Positions 35,749-45,474 of a stretch of 54,550 nucleotides of DNA are shown piece after piece. Numbering within the stretch: position 1 is the first letter of the stretch; each line of letters starts with the position of its first letter. The stretch comes from Marinagarivorans sp. (GTDB lineage: Bacteria > Pseudomonadota > Gammaproteobacteria > Pseudomonadales > Cellvibrionaceae): assembly GCA_028281865.1 (NCBI GenBank), contig JANQJB010000042.1:1-54550 (forward strand). The letters are read 5' to 3'. Made by a program: the position numbers and the translations under genes. The notes beneath the pieces were generated by a model, which saw only the letters and a program-made list of their open reading frames with translations, was not told the origin of the DNA and made no database searches.

Positions 35749-36063
35749 TTAATTATTAAAACAATACGCTGCGCATTTTACATCCGCATCACTGCTTCTA
35801 CCCAACCGGGCTTCTAGAATCCACACAGTCCCTTGCCGAACTACATTACATGAGGCTTCTTCATTACCCGTATCTGTTTCTTCCACTTCGACTCTACTCA
35901 AGTAGCAAAAATGATTTGAATTTGGAGGAAGAATCTTTGTCGTAATGCCGGCAGTATTAAATCTCTCGGCCGTATGCCACGAATCAAACGAAACTGCATT
36001 AGCAAAACTTGACATAAGAACTACTGCCGAAATAGCTACTAACTTTACATATATCTTTTTCAT
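35749..36063 (-). CDS. Small secreted cysteine-containing protein
   Basis: A 104-residue protein with a signal peptide (MKKIYVKLVAISAVVLMSSFANA). The mature 80 residues have four cysteines (HFCYLS, ASCNVV, VKCAAYC), enough for two disulfides, and beta-rich sequence (TVWILEARLGRS). No family is recognised. The ATG has AAGGACC upstream. Confidence 0.6.
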   Translation of the reverse strand: MKKIYVKLVAISAVVLMSSFANAVSFDSWHTAERFNTAGITTKILPPNSNHFCYLSRVEVEETDTGNEEASCNVVRQGTVWILEARLGRSSDADVKCAAYCFNN

Positions 36064-36510
36064 AATTTGGTCCTTTGTTAATTAAGTTGAATGCCCTGAT
36101 ATCCGAGCAAAAATAATATATAAGCTACCGAAACATTAAACTATCGCCATATTTTGTGATATTTCACCAGTTATATATATAGAGCGACAAGATAAAGAAA
36201 ACAATGAGAGGTTAATAGATAAATATTGAAGCAAATCACAGCAAGCGAACAGGGCTTTGAAACAGACGTTTAACCAAATAAACAAGAATACCAACTCTAT
36301 TACGACACTAAAAATTTATTGCTTTTTTACGTGCCATTTAAATGACATAAAATTTGGTGACATCAATAAAAAATCTGCAACAAATGAAATATTCGACCGG
36401 CAAAAATTATAGTCGTGGTATAGTTGCCCAGATCATTCAATTTGTAATAGACTGAGCCGCTAATGCATTACAACAATATGAAAAGCTAAACCAACTGACT
36501 GGCCAAAGCG
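36064..36510. other. Intergenic region with a TTGGTGACATCAA motif
   Basis: The divergent gap of 447 bases has no supported gene. TTGGTGACATCAA at 36354-36366 differs by one base from the core of the large palindrome at 9094-9106, so both may bind the same regulator. Nothing else is recognised. Confidence 0.4.
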
Positions 36511-37107
36511 TTGACTCAAAACAGAATTAAATCCCAAGAAATTTTGCCTATATTAGATTTAGCCAGAGCATGCTCACTTTGTGAAAATTTACCACTCGGC
36601 CCCAAACCTATTTTTCAGCTTAGCCCAAAAGCCAAAATACTAATTGCTGGTCAGGCACCCGGTAGAAAAACGCATCATAAAGGTATTCCTTTTGATGACC
36701 CATCGGGCAATCGGCTGCGCGAATGGATGGGTATTGATCGCAATATTTTTTATAATGAAGCGGCCATCGCTATTCTTCCGATGGCTTTCTGCTATCCCGG
36801 CACAGGTAAAGGTGGGGATTTGCCTCCGCCAACCCAATGCGCAAACCAGTGGCGAAAAAAATTACTTAATTTATTGCCAAACATTGAACTCACACTCGTT
36901 ATCGGGCAATACGCGCTTGATTGGCATCTCGGCGAACAACAGGCTTCAACACTGACAGAAACCGTCGGGCAGTGGCGGGAGCATTGGCCTCGTATTCTGC
37001 CGATGCCTCATCCAAGCCCGCGAAATAATCGATGGCTCAAGAATAATCCGTGGTTCGTTGACGATGTTCTTCCTGAACTTAAAAAGCGAGTGGCGTCGCT
37101 TATATAA
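36511..37107 (+). CDS. Uracil-DNA-glycosylase-superfamily protein
   Basis: A 198-residue protein of the UDG fold. Motif 1 is ILIAGQAPGRKTHHKGIPFDDPSGNRLREW; the strand LTLVIGQYALDWHL and the C-terminal motif MPHPSPRNNRWLKNNPW follow. This branch lacks the iron-sulfur cysteine set of family 4 (only CSLCENL at residues 16-22 is Cys-rich) and is usually listed as a UDG-family protein of unproven activity. The start is TTG at 36511; no in-frame ATG precedes motif 1. It stands alone. Confidence 0.85.
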   Translation: MTQNRIKSQEILPILDLARACSLCENLPLGPKPIFQLSPKAKILIAGQAPGRKTHHKGIPFDDPSGNRLREWMGIDRNIFYNEAAIAILPMAFCYPGTGKGGDLPPPTQCANQWRKKLLNLLPNIELTLVIGQYALDWHLGEQQASTLTETVGQWREHWPRILPMPHPSPRNNRWLKNNPWFVDDVLPELKKRVASLI

Positions 37108-37138
37108 AATTTCTTGTACTAATTGACCTTATTTAACA

Positions 37139-39682
37139 CTATTCAAAAGCTCGATTAATTTTATCCCGGATAAAAATACGATGAATCCTGGTCGCGGGAT
37201 CTTTATGCTTAGGTTTTAACATGCTCTGAATTTGTTTGAGCTGGTATACGGCGTTGGCCTGCGACAAATTGTCATAATCGCTATTTTTTTCCAACCCAGC
37301 TATCTTGATTAGCCGATTAACATACTCAACTTGTAAATTTCTTCTATAGCTATTAACGCTTTGTTTTAAATCGGCTTTAAAAATAGCGTTGTTTAACTCC
37401 TGCATCATTGTTTCCAAGGTGTAGGTATTACCATAACGACCACTATCACTAATACGTCGCAAAACAGCCGGATGCAAAAGGTGGTCGAGTATTTCTTTTT
37501 GTGTAGACAAAAGCATTTTATGTGGCTTAGGGTCTTCGTTTTTCCTATAGGAGGAGAAACTACGACGTTGTTTTTGTAAATAAGGCAGCAGCGATTCGAG
37601 GTTTTGCATCGCCGTCGGGGCGAATACATGGTCCGCAAGGGTCTGCATCGCTTTGCGCTGTAATTTTTCTGGCGTCGGCGTATAGGGCAAGGTGGCGCTA
37701 TTTTGCCCTACCACAGCGCGATTTAAATAAACACCTCCCACATAGCGTGATACTGCGTGCGCTTGCAAGGTAAATTCATAAAATAAATATTCTGTCGCGG
37801 TCAATAACTCTTGGTAAGTATCACCGGGCTTGAGTAATTTTTCTCGCAAGACGGGATATGTTTCATTTAAAAGTTGAAAACGCCCGATAGCATAATCAAT
37901 CGTTTCTGAAGACATATCTCTTACATTAATGCGCGGGTCGATATGATAGCCGGGAGAACGCATGTCATCCGCGTCATTGCCAAAAGCAAGTTGCGGTTCA
38001 GTAGAGCGTGCGAGAATTTTTTCTAAACGTTGCTCCTCTTGTTTAGGGTCACTATGTGCAACGCTATAACCGTATTCAATTGCCCAGTCATCATAAGGAC
38101 CGGGTTTATGTTGATAATAATCCCCTTGGTTTACGCCCGGAGGTGCAAGGTTAACACTGGAATAATCCATAACTGATGCCGTGACAATACCATTGGTAAT
38201 TTTTTCGTTATGCACATCTGTTGCATTGTGCAATTGGCTGGCCATCATGTTGTGGTTTAAACCGAGCGTATGCCCAACTTCGTGCAGGATTAACATGTAT
38301 AAAGCCTGGCGAAACATTTTTTTATTTTCGTAAGCGCTATTTTCGGATGAATCTTTCGCCGTCAAAACAGCGTGTCCGGTAGACAAACCCAGTTGCACAG
38401 CATCCGCCAAATGACAGTGACTGTGCTCTCGTTGCCAAGGTGTTAATGACTGCAAAACTCCATCATCCGGATAAACTGCGCCGAGTCGTGCATAACGATC
38501 CAAAAATCTTTTTTCGAGCATGATGTCAGCGGCAATTATTTCACCCGTTAAGGGGTTAGCGATACGAGGGCCATAGCCCGAGAACACGGGCACAGGAGAA
38601 CTTGTCCAGCGCAATACATTGTAGCGAATATCGCCGGCACCCCAGTCAGCATCGTCCGGTTGTATTTTTACTTGCACTGCGTTGCGAAAACCTATTTTTT
38701 CAAATGCGCTATTCCAACTAAGCGCAGCATCGCGAATATCATCGCGCAATTCCATCGGCGTAGTGTTTTCAATCCACCAAGTTATCGGCTTAACAGGCTC
38801 CGATATCGCCGCATTAGGTTCTTTCTTTTGCAAGTGCCAACGATTAATCACATCGCGATAATTTAAACCTTTCTCGGAAGTTTGATCATCAAATTTGTTA
38901 GTAAAATATCCAATACGAGCGTCATCGCGGCGCGGCACGTAGTCGTTTTCTGGAAGGGCAATTAGCGTATGCTGTAAGGCGACTGAAACAAAGCGTGAAT
39001 CGCTTACGCTTTTATCGGCGAAAACTTTGGGCGCTTCGTTACTAAATACATAATCGACAACCACCAGCGTATTTTTTGGAAAGTTTTGAATTTCTGTAAA
39101 ACGTGATTTTTCCGGTGTTAACTTGCCAAATTGAAAACGCTTTTTTTCCCTTTCGGCATCTTTATCCGGATAGGGAGAAATTTTTTCAAGTTGCTCATTA
39201 AGAAAAATATCTTTGAGCTTGACTGCATATTTACCTGTTTCTTCCAATTGTATTTTTGCGCTCACCAGCACTGCTTCACTAATGTTTCTGTCTGCAGCTC
39301 TGCTTAAAGCACTACCTGGGTCAAAATAAAAGCGTGGGGTTTTCGCAACAATATGAATATGGTCAAAGTAGCGCCGGAAATGCACTATTTTTTCTCGCCG
39401 AAAATATCCAGTATTGTGCGCAAAGCCCAAGCCGCCGTTAGCAATCGTTGGAAAATAAAGAATCGGCTTATCGAGGTGTTTTTGCTCTACGACAAGATAG
39501 CCAGAGCCATCCTTTTCACTCACATATATATCGAAAAATCCAGGGTATTTTTTATGATCCTTAACTAAATCGCTAAGCGTTTGCGGCGCATCATCTTTCT
39601 CGGGCACAGACGTTTCTGCATGCGCTATGAGAAACGAAAAGAGGAATAAACTTGCTAGTACTAGTGGAATTCTTGTCTTCAT
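37139..39682 (-). CDS. Zinc-dependent metalloprotease with DUF5117/DUF5118 domains
   Basis: About 847 residues from the ATG at 39682, which begins a good signal peptide (MKTRIPLVLASLFLFSFLIA); an upstream in-frame start at 39733 would bury it. DUF5118/5117-like region: YPGFFDIYVSEKDGSGYLVV and ALSRAADRNISEAVLV. The metzincin motif HEVGHTLGLNH is near residue 465, followed by the Met-turn SVMDYSSVNLAPP. Length is normal for the family. It probably degrades extracellular proteins; it is convergent with the UDG-family gene. Confidence 0.88.
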   Translation of the reverse strand: MKTRIPLVLASLFLFSFLIAHAETSVPEKDDAPQTLSDLVKDHKKYPGFFDIYVSEKDGSGYLVVEQKHLDKPILYFPTIANGGLGFAHNTGYFRREKIVHFRRYFDHIHIVAKTPRFYFDPGSALSRAADRNISEAVLVSAKIQLEETGKYAVKLKDIFLNEQLEKISPYPDKDAEREKKRFQFGKLTPEKSRFTEIQNFPKNTLVVVDYVFSNEAPKVFADKSVSDSRFVSVALQHTLIALPENDYVPRRDDARIGYFTNKFDDQTSEKGLNYRDVINRWHLQKKEPNAAISEPVKPITWWIENTTPMELRDDIRDAALSWNSAFEKIGFRNAVQVKIQPDDADWGAGDIRYNVLRWTSSPVPVFSGYGPRIANPLTGEIIAADIMLEKRFLDRYARLGAVYPDDGVLQSLTPWQREHSHCHLADAVQLGLSTGHAVLTAKDSSENSAYENKKMFRQALYMLILHEVGHTLGLNHNMMASQLHNATDVHNEKITNGIVTASVMDYSSVNLAPPGVNQGDYYQHKPGPYDDWAIEYGYSVAHSDPKQEEQRLEKILARSTEPQLAFGNDADDMRSPGYHIDPRINVRDMSSETIDYAIGRFQLLNETYPVLREKLLKPGDTYQELLTATEYLFYEFTLQAHAVSRYVGGVYLNRAVVGQNSATLPYTPTPEKLQRKAMQTLADHVFAPTAMQNLESLLPYLQKQRRSFSSYRKNEDPKPHKMLLSTQKEILDHLLHPAVLRRISDSGRYGNTYTLETMMQELNNAIFKADLKQSVNSYRRNLQVEYVNRLIKIAGLEKNSDYDNLSQANAVYQLKQIQSMLKPKHKDPATRIHRIFIRDKINRAFE

Positions 39683-39841
39683 AATTAATAAGTAAGTTGT
39701 ATATTCACGAATTAAAATTATTCTGTAGGGCATAGCTAAAGATAAAAGAGATCAACGGTTGTGCAAATGCTAAGCTGCCTCTTCTAACTTCACTTTTTTT
39801 CTGTTAATTTGCCGGCCTAAATTTTAGGATTTCAAGTTGAG

Positions 39842-39886
39842 CCTGAATGCGGAATACCTGAATACTGGACACCTGGATATGGGATA
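39842..39886. repeat. Three imperfect 15-bp tandem units
   Basis: CCTGAATGCGGAATA, CCTGAATACTGGACA and CCTGGATATGGGATA follow one another in the gap before the beta-helix gene. The similarity is partial and the function unknown. Confidence 0.45.
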
Positions 39887-39964
39887 GCAGTTATACAGCT
39901 AATAATAATATTAAATATCCCGCTGCTACATTATTAAAACCATAACGTTTATTAGGATAATGCA

Positions 39965-41257
39965 ATGCAATATAACTTTCCTTATTTAAAAATATCTTTT
40001 TTAGTATCCGTTTTACTAGGCCTTAGTATACAAGCTCATGCAGCGATATACACCGTTACGACTACTAACGATTTCTCTGACCCCGATTTGAGCGCACCAG
40101 AATGCGGTAACGCTACTCTTGGCTGCTCGTTTCGTGCTGCTATAGAACAGGCTAATTTCAATGCCGGGTTTGATACGGTAAATTTAATGGCGAGCACCCA
40201 CTTGCTAACTAACGGAGTAGTACCTATAACTGACTCGTTGGCGATACGCGGCATCAGCAAAAATAGCAGCCGAATTCGTCCAGCTGTAGGTGTAAAACAA
40301 GGCATTATAGAAATTAAGGACGCTGCATTCGTATCGCTTTCTGACGCTACATTTAGCCATGCCAACGCTGCGCAAGGGCTTGCCAATCGCCGATCAGCAA
40401 TAGTTGTGAGAGCCAACTCATTCCTGTACGCATACGACATCAATGTCGTTGATAACACAGCTTTCGGTTACCCCGCATCAGGCATATACAACTTGGGTGG
40501 AACGGTATATCTCCACCGTCTCTATGCAGCCAACAACGTTATCGACCCAAGCATTATCAATAATCCAAGTGTTCGCGATAGAAACCGCGGTGGAGCCATT
40601 AATACGTCTTCCATCAACGGCGTGGACGCCGAAACCTGGATTAGCGATTCAACCATTGAAAACAACTCTGCAACGTTCGGCGGTGCGATTTTCCATAACT
40701 CTTTGAATGGTGGCACCTATATCGATAACTCCACCATTACCAATAACACAGTACCCTCTGATGGAGCAGGAGCGTCATTATTTGTATCAAGCGGCCGGCT
40801 ATATCTCGCCTATTCGTTTGTTGATGGTAACCCACAAGGCGCAACTGCAGCTAATATCGATATTTCAACCAGCGCTATGCTGGTTGCCGGGGGTAGCGTT
40901 TTGTCGGGCCCAGCAAAACGCACTTGTAAGACGGTGGGCACCAGCGGCTTCGTTTTAAGCATGGGAGGAAATGTCTTCGATACACTCGATACCAGCAAGT
41001 GCACTGCGATTACATTCAACGACACCGTAGGGACATTTGACCAAAAAGAGCTCAGCCATCAATTAATTATGCCTGGCCCTGGAGACACATTTACACCGAC
41101 CGCAAAACCCGTCACGTCATTACCATGGGTCGATAATGGTCAAACTACTCTCTGGATCGGCATCGACAATGATTGGTTCTTTAACTGCTCCACTTCTGAC
41201 CAACGCGGCGCCGCAAGAAATGACTGGGCGTGCGACAGCGGAGCATACGAACAATAG
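39965..41257 (+). CDS. Secreted right-handed beta-helix protein with CSLREA-like N-terminus
   Basis: A 430-residue protein with a signal peptide (SVLLGLSIQAHA). The mature N-terminus YTVTTTNDFSDPD ... CSFRAAIEQAN matches the CSLREA motif of secreted beta-helix proteins. A parallel beta-helix follows (IWISDSTIENNSATFGGAIF-type rungs: WISDSTIENNSATFGGAIFH; YIDNSTITNNTVPSDGAG). The end, DQRGAARNDWACDSGAYE, is the usual C-terminal signature (choice-of-anchor Q type). Likely a surface or secreted binding or pectate-lyase-fold protein; no catalytic residues are identified. Confidence 0.85.
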   Translation: MQYNFPYLKISFLVSVLLGLSIQAHAAIYTVTTTNDFSDPDLSAPECGNATLGCSFRAAIEQANFNAGFDTVNLMASTHLLTNGVVPITDSLAIRGISKNSSRIRPAVGVKQGIIEIKDAAFVSLSDATFSHANAAQGLANRRSAIVVRANSFLYAYDINVVDNTAFGYPASGIYNLGGTVYLHRLYAANNVIDPSIINNPSVRDRNRGGAINTSSINGVDAETWISDSTIENNSATFGGAIFHNSLNGGTYIDNSTITNNTVPSDGAGASLFVSSGRLYLAYSFVDGNPQGATAANIDISTSAMLVAGGSVLSGPAKRTCKTVGTSGFVLSMGGNVFDTLDTSKCTAITFNDTVGTFDQKELSHQLIMPGPGDTFTPTAKPVTSLPWVDNGQTTLWIGIDNDWFFNCSTSDQRGAARNDWACDSGAYEQ

Positions 41258-41742
41258 AATAAACGCTAACAGCGTTTCGTCCGCCGTTAGCGAATACAAG
41301 AGCCTTGCTTATTTAAGAGCAAGGCTTTACAACAATTTAAACTCCAACCCCACACCTATTAAGCTTTCCATTAATTTGCAGTTAACTTATGAGACGGCAC
41401 TGACAAAAACTGCATAATAGCCATCATAATTTTTGTCATAACATTTAATTTAAAATTTAATATCGGCAATCAATTTCCAATTAAATTTAACCTGATAAGT
41501 AAATCCCTGATAAAAACCCAAACGCTTATATTTTGGTAAAACAGCTGTCAGCGGTTTTATTCTGTATCCCACTCCCCTAGGCCGTTTAATCCCTTTATGT
41601 CGTACCAATAATGCTCTAAACCGTAAAATATGTGCGCTGGATCAACTATCGCAAAGTCGCCCTTGATAATGTCGATTGACATTGAACTCTTCAGAACTTC
41701 GCATATCGAATCTCTACCTGCAAAAGGTCATGAGAATATTCA
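41258..41742. other. Intergenic region with a hairpin (41301-41326)
   Basis: AGCCTTGCT (41301-41309) pairs with AGCAAGGCT (41318-41326), followed by TTTA; this is a plausible terminator for the beta-helix gene. The rest of the gap is AT-rich with no supported gene. Confidence 0.6.
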
Positions 41743-42822
41743 ATGATCAGAGCCCCATCTTGTATAAGCGCGACCCCAGCATCTGCTTTGGCGACACTGC
41801 TGTTAGCGGCAATGCTGCTCTGTACAAGCCAAATCGCAACAGCGGGCAAGTTAAAGTCAGCATCTGGGCAGGGGACGGGGCAAAGCAAATCAGAGTCAAA
41901 ATCACGTGACACATCGCGTCCGCGCAGCGGCAAGTCCAAACTAAGAGAATTTGAAAGAGCAGCATCCGGACGGGAAACTGCTCGTAATCCGTCAGCAGCA
42001 CCCCCTCCTGGCAATAATGCTCCTCGGGGCGGCTCTCGACACCGTGATGGGCGAAGACACAGGGGCTACTACTACGGTGGCTACCCTTACCTTTACCACC
42101 GACCGTACCATAGGCCTGTTTTTTCTAATCGCTACTGCCGACGACTTTCATTGTTTGAGCAGATCATGTATCCAAATTATTTATATAGAGACCGCTGCTT
42201 GGTTAGAAGGCATCCTCGCCCGTCACCCGCTCCATCGGGGAGTGAGGCTGAGCTAATTGAAACGCCTGTCGTACCGACAGAGACGCTGCCTCTTGAAGAC
42301 CTGCGTGTAAGCCGTATGCTCGAACCCAGCATTAGACTGGACTTTGCCTCAGGCGAGCTCGATTCCACACTCGAGCTTAAAGATTATGGATTGGCGGTCG
42401 GATACCAAATGTTTTCGCTAAGCTTTCAGCGCAGTACATTGGTCGAAGATTATTTTGAGGATGGCGTAGCTTATAGAGATAACCTCAATATAGAAAAGCT
42501 CTTACTCAATGTTCGGATGCGTTTCGGCTCTTTTTTCGCTGTTGAAGCGGGCGCAGGCTCCTACGACATGGATGGCGTTTTTAATTATTCCGAAAATGCT
42601 ATCCGTCTCGGCGGCAAGTGGCATGACCCGAGTGGCTTCGGTATAGAATACTATTTTACCGACACTCTAACCAACGAACTAAAGATGACTGAAGACGAGT
42701 TGAGTCTCTTTTACGGCTTTGACAATATTTCGATGAAATTGGGTTATCGGAATCTGCACGCGTCGCGGCTTTTTGATCTGAACTACAGCGGTACGTTTTT
42801 CGGTTTTTCAGCTAGTTTCTAG
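41743..42822 (+). CDS. Outer-membrane barrel with a disordered basic N-terminal region
   Basis: A 359-residue protein. A signal sequence spans about residues 10-34 (ALATLLLAAMLLCTSQIATA). Residues 35-105 are Ser/Lys/Arg/Pro-rich and probably disordered. A Tyr/His/Arg-rich stretch (GYYYGGYPYLYHRPYHRP) follows. From about 190 to the end there are eight or so amphipathic strands (LAVGYQMFSLSFQRS, KLLLNVRMRFGSFFAVEAGAG, NISMKLGYRNL) ending TFFGFSASF, a C-terminal Phe typical of outer-membrane barrels. Function unknown. Confidence 0.65.
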   Translation: MIRAPSCISATPASALATLLLAAMLLCTSQIATAGKLKSASGQGTGQSKSESKSRDTSRPRSGKSKLREFERAASGRETARNPSAAPPPGNNAPRGGSRHRDGRRHRGYYYGGYPYLYHRPYHRPVFSNRYCRRLSLFEQIMYPNYLYRDRCLVRRHPRPSPAPSGSEAELIETPVVPTETLPLEDLRVSRMLEPSIRLDFASGELDSTLELKDYGLAVGYQMFSLSFQRSTLVEDYFEDGVAYRDNLNIEKLLLNVRMRFGSFFAVEAGAGSYDMDGVFNYSENAIRLGGKWHDPSGFGIEYYFTDTLTNELKMTEDELSLFYGFDNISMKLGYRNLHASRLFDLNYSGTFFGFSASF

Positions 42823-42878
42823 CATTTACTCTCTAAAATATTTTTGCTCAATTGGGAAATCCAACCCTCGGAATTGCC

Positions 42879-43139
42879 CTAAAGATCATCACTTTGCGAG
42901 TCTGCCTCCGGAAGCTCCTTCCAAAGCTCCCATATTGGCAAGATCAATTTATCGGGCGTAGTACCGTAACCTTTAGCAAGCTTAAATAAAGTGGCAAAAC
43001 CAGGGGTGTAATCGCCGTATTCAAGGCGCTGTAACGACCGACTGGGAATACCCAATATTTCAGCTGCTTTCTCTTGCGACCAGCCAAGTTCTTCTCTCTT
43101 TGAGCGAATCAATTGCCCAAAGGTATGCTTCAGCGTCAT
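42879..43139 (-). CDS. Xre-family HTH regulator
   Basis: 86 residues from the ATG at 43139 (GAGGCGGG upstream); an open frame extends to 43199. It has an HTH_3 domain: LIRSKREELGWSQEKAAEILGIPSRSLQRLEYGDYTPG. The short C-terminal tail PIWELWKELPEADSQSDD resembles the tail of the neighbouring regulator (PIYDTWLTLPQEEPDE), so the two are related. The target is unknown. Confidence 0.85.
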   Translation of the reverse strand: MTLKHTFGQLIRSKREELGWSQEKAAEILGIPSRSLQRLEYGDYTPGFATLFKLAKGYGTTPDKLILPIWELWKELPEADSQSDDL

Positions 43140-43254
43140 CCCGCCTCTCAAGCCAATAATTAAGAGACCATTGACGCACTTCACTGCCACTCCCGCCACG
43201 ACTATAAGGTCGCATTTGGTTTATACTATTACTAATATTGTATTGATAGTCTGG

Positions 43255-43527
43255 TTACGGGCCTTCGTCAGGCTCTTCTTGGGGCAGTGTTAACCACGTG
43301 TCGTAGATTGGCTCGATAACTTCCGCGATAGGTAGGTCGAGTGCGCGGGCCAACGCAAAAACTGTGCGCAGCGCGGGGTATTTTTCACCTGTCTCTATGG
43401 ACTGGTAAAAGCGCAGAGAAATGCCCATTAAATGAGCAAGTTCAGCTTGAGTCAGCGCATTTTCGGCACGCAAGCGCGCAAAATGCTGGCCGATAATTGC
43501 TTTTAACTGCGTTGCTTTTAACTGCAT
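43255..43527 (-). CDS. Xre-family HTH regulator, paralogue of the next gene
   Basis: 90 residues from the ATG at 43527; the frame is open from a TTG at 43587. HTH: HFARLRAENALTQAELAHLMGISLRFYQSIETGEKYPA. The C-terminus PIAEVIEPIYDTWLTLPQEE matches the neighbour in position and character. A CGATCAG-t-CTGATCG palindrome lies just upstream and is probably its operator. The two small regulators may be derived from a tandem duplication with divergence. Confidence 0.85.
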   Translation of the reverse strand: MQLKATQLKAIIGQHFARLRAENALTQAELAHLMGISLRFYQSIETGEKYPALRTVFALARALDLPIAEVIEPIYDTWLTLPQEEPDEGP

Positions 43528-43589
43528 GGGCTTGCCAGGTGTTACATGAAGTGAGGCGACAGTCTCAAAGCTTGCTACAAACAACAAAA

Positions 43590-43604
43590 CGATCAGTCTG
43601 ATCG
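43590..43604. promoter_or_regulatory. 15-bp palindrome, probable Xre operator
   Basis: CGATCAG (43590-43596) and CTGATCG (43598-43604) flank a single T. The site is between the divergent Xre gene and the plus-strand gene at 43788, so it could control both. Confidence 0.6.
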
Positions 43605-43787
43605 CAATTGATATATAATGAAAATGGTCAAACCACGTTACGGCGTTAAGTTGAAGGGCGTTGAAAACAGCAATTTTCGATTATCAGTATCATTGTGCCT
43701 AGCAATAAAGGTGCACTTACCACACACCCCTTCCGGTTTTGCAAACCTGCCGGCGTATTTGGCTAACGGACTCTAAAGGATTTATTC

Positions 43788-44165
43788 ATGTCACCTTATA
43801 GTGAAGTCACTACTAAGTTAACGAGTTTAATTATGAAACGCGGATTTACCGGTATTGCTCTGGCAGAAAGGCATTATGAAACTCAAGCCAAGATTAATGA
43901 TGAACCCACTGGAATCAAAGTTTTAAAGAGTTTAAAACTACCAAAAGACGAGCAAGAATACCTTGGAAGACTTGGACATTTTGGTAACGACCCCATCAGC
44001 GAATTGGTCGCTAAAGCCGTATTGAACGATGGCTATATCGGACTCGTCAATATTTTACAAGAATTGCGAGCTCGCGCTAAAAATCGACACGAAATAGAAA
44101 ACACTTTATACCTAATGGCCCTGCCTGAGTCTCCTATTCAATTTTTAAAATGCTTCGGGCTTTGA
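43788..44165 (+). CDS. Hypothetical protein, helical
   Basis: A 125-residue protein without signal or membrane segments. It is mostly helical (ETQAKINDEPTGIKVLKSLKLPKDEQEYLGRLGHFGNDPISELVAKAVL), with no motif I recognise. AAAGGA lies eight bases upstream of the ATG. It is divergent from the Xre gene across the palindrome, so regulation by that protein is plausible. Confidence 0.6.
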   Translation: MSPYSEVTTKLTSLIMKRGFTGIALAERHYETQAKINDEPTGIKVLKSLKLPKDEQEYLGRLGHFGNDPISELVAKAVLNDGYIGLVNILQELRARAKNRHEIENTLYLMALPESPIQFLKCFGL

Positions 44166-44259
44166 CCGCCGCCCAACAAAGCTGAGTTATTGTATCGGCG
44201 GCCGTAAAGCCTTTGCTAATGCGATTCTATTATTCTACCCTTCCCTATCTTGGGCGGGT

Positions 44260-45474
44260 TTAACTTTTATTTTGCAATTGTTCCTCATGCTTTTCAAATA
44301 AACTATCACACTCTCTTAAGTCGTCGCGATTTAAATCTTTTTTGTTTATATGCACGAATTCATCTTTTACATCAAAATCGTAGCCACTACAATTGAGTAC
44401 AAAACGCAGCGCTTGATCCCAAGGAACATCTTGCAGGTGAACAGTTACCCGCGCTGAGGGATCGAGCTCCACCCCACTAACAGAATAACCTACGTAGCGC
44501 GAAACTAACGCAACAAAGCTAGAAAGCGGCTTATCTTTAACTGACAAATTAATTTTATTTACCTCGTTCTTGGCCTGACCAGCGGGCGACTGAGTAAGAG
44601 TAATAAATGCGATAAAAAAACTTAAAGAAATTCCGATAAGAGTTTTAAATGATGAATGATGATGTTTTTGTAACATAATAAAGCGCTCCTTACGCGACGT
44701 GAAAAAAGCTAGAGTTGATGGTAATAAATGATGCCCCATTGACTTTAACAGCGCAGAGCCATATTGCTTACGTTCACGACTACTGCTATTTTTTAAAGTC
44801 TGAAAATCACATGCTAATTCTTGATCTTCACGAAAACTTGACCAGGCGATATGCACCAAAGGATTAAACCAAAAACAAATTCGAATTAATTCGGCTAACG
44901 CTTGAGCCCACAAATCTTTCCGCGATATATGTGCCAACTCATGAACTAGAATCCATTTTTGTTGTTCTGCAGAATATTTTTTATCGAAGTCCGTGGGTAA
45001 ATAAATACAAGGCTTAAATAAGCCTGTAACAAAGGGTGCGCCTGGCAGAGAAAAGCTCTTTACTTCGATGTTCCGTTTTTGTTGCTCGACAAGTGCCAAA
45101 AAATTCGACTGAAATGATTCAGAGTGCAGGTTTAGTAAATTGTTTAACCGAAACCATATGACAATGCGAATAACTAAAAAAGTCACACATCCGGCTAACC
45201 AAATCCATTCAACGTGCCAACTTGAAGGAATAACCCATTGTGTCGATGCATCCACGATCCTCAATAATAAGCCTCCTTCCGGTAATCCAACAGCCTCCAT
45301 TACCAATTGTGGGCGCTCAGGTTTTTGCCAAACAAGTAATGTAAATAACGGAATTAACCATAGGCTGTAGGCGACCTGAGCATTGAGAACACGACGAATA
45401 ATCGGATTTAATAAAAGCAGAAAACCGACTAAAAGACTAAACGTCCATGTACTTTGTATTAACCAGTCAGTCAT
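44260..45474 (-). CDS. BlaR1/M56-type membrane metalloprotease with a C-terminal STN-like domain
   Basis: A 404-residue protein. Membrane helices lie near residues 8-24, 33-50 and 88-108. The M56 zinc site is His178-Glu-Leu-Ala-His182 with a downstream Glu in REDQELACD (about 216-219). A further helix at 270-292 leads outside the membrane. Instead of the penicillin-binding sensor of BlaR1/MecR1, residues 305-385 look like an STN/secretin short domain (INLSVKDKPLSSFVALVSRY ... VTVHLQDVPWDQALRFVLNCSGYDFDV). It should cut the BlaI-type repressor encoded upstream (8-base overlap) in response to an extracellular cue. Confidence 0.85.
   Translation of the reverse strand: MTDWLIQSTWTFSLLVGFLLLLNPIIRRVLNAQVAYSLWLIPLFTLLVWQKPERPQLVMEAVGLPEGGLLLRIVDASTQWVIPSSWHVEWIWLAGCVTFLVIRIVIWFRLNNLLNLHSESFQSNFLALVEQQKRNIEVKSFSLPGAPFVTGLFKPCIYLPTDFDKKYSAEQQKWILVHELAHISRKDLWAQALAELIRICFWFNPLVHIAWSSFREDQELACDFQTLKNSSSRERKQYGSALLKSMGHHLLPSTLAFFTSRKERFIMLQKHHHSSFKTLIGISLSFFIAFITLTQSPAGQAKNEVNKINLSVKDKPLSSFVALVSRYVGYSVSGVELDPSARVTVHLQDVPWDQALRFVLNCSGYDFDVKDEFVHINKKDLNRDDLRECDSLFEKHEEQLQNKS

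Noticed and set aside
41676-41909. 77-codon ORF overlapping the barrel gene start
   Set aside because: It lies in another frame over the first 170 bases of a longer gene with signal peptide and barrel strands; it is a shadow.
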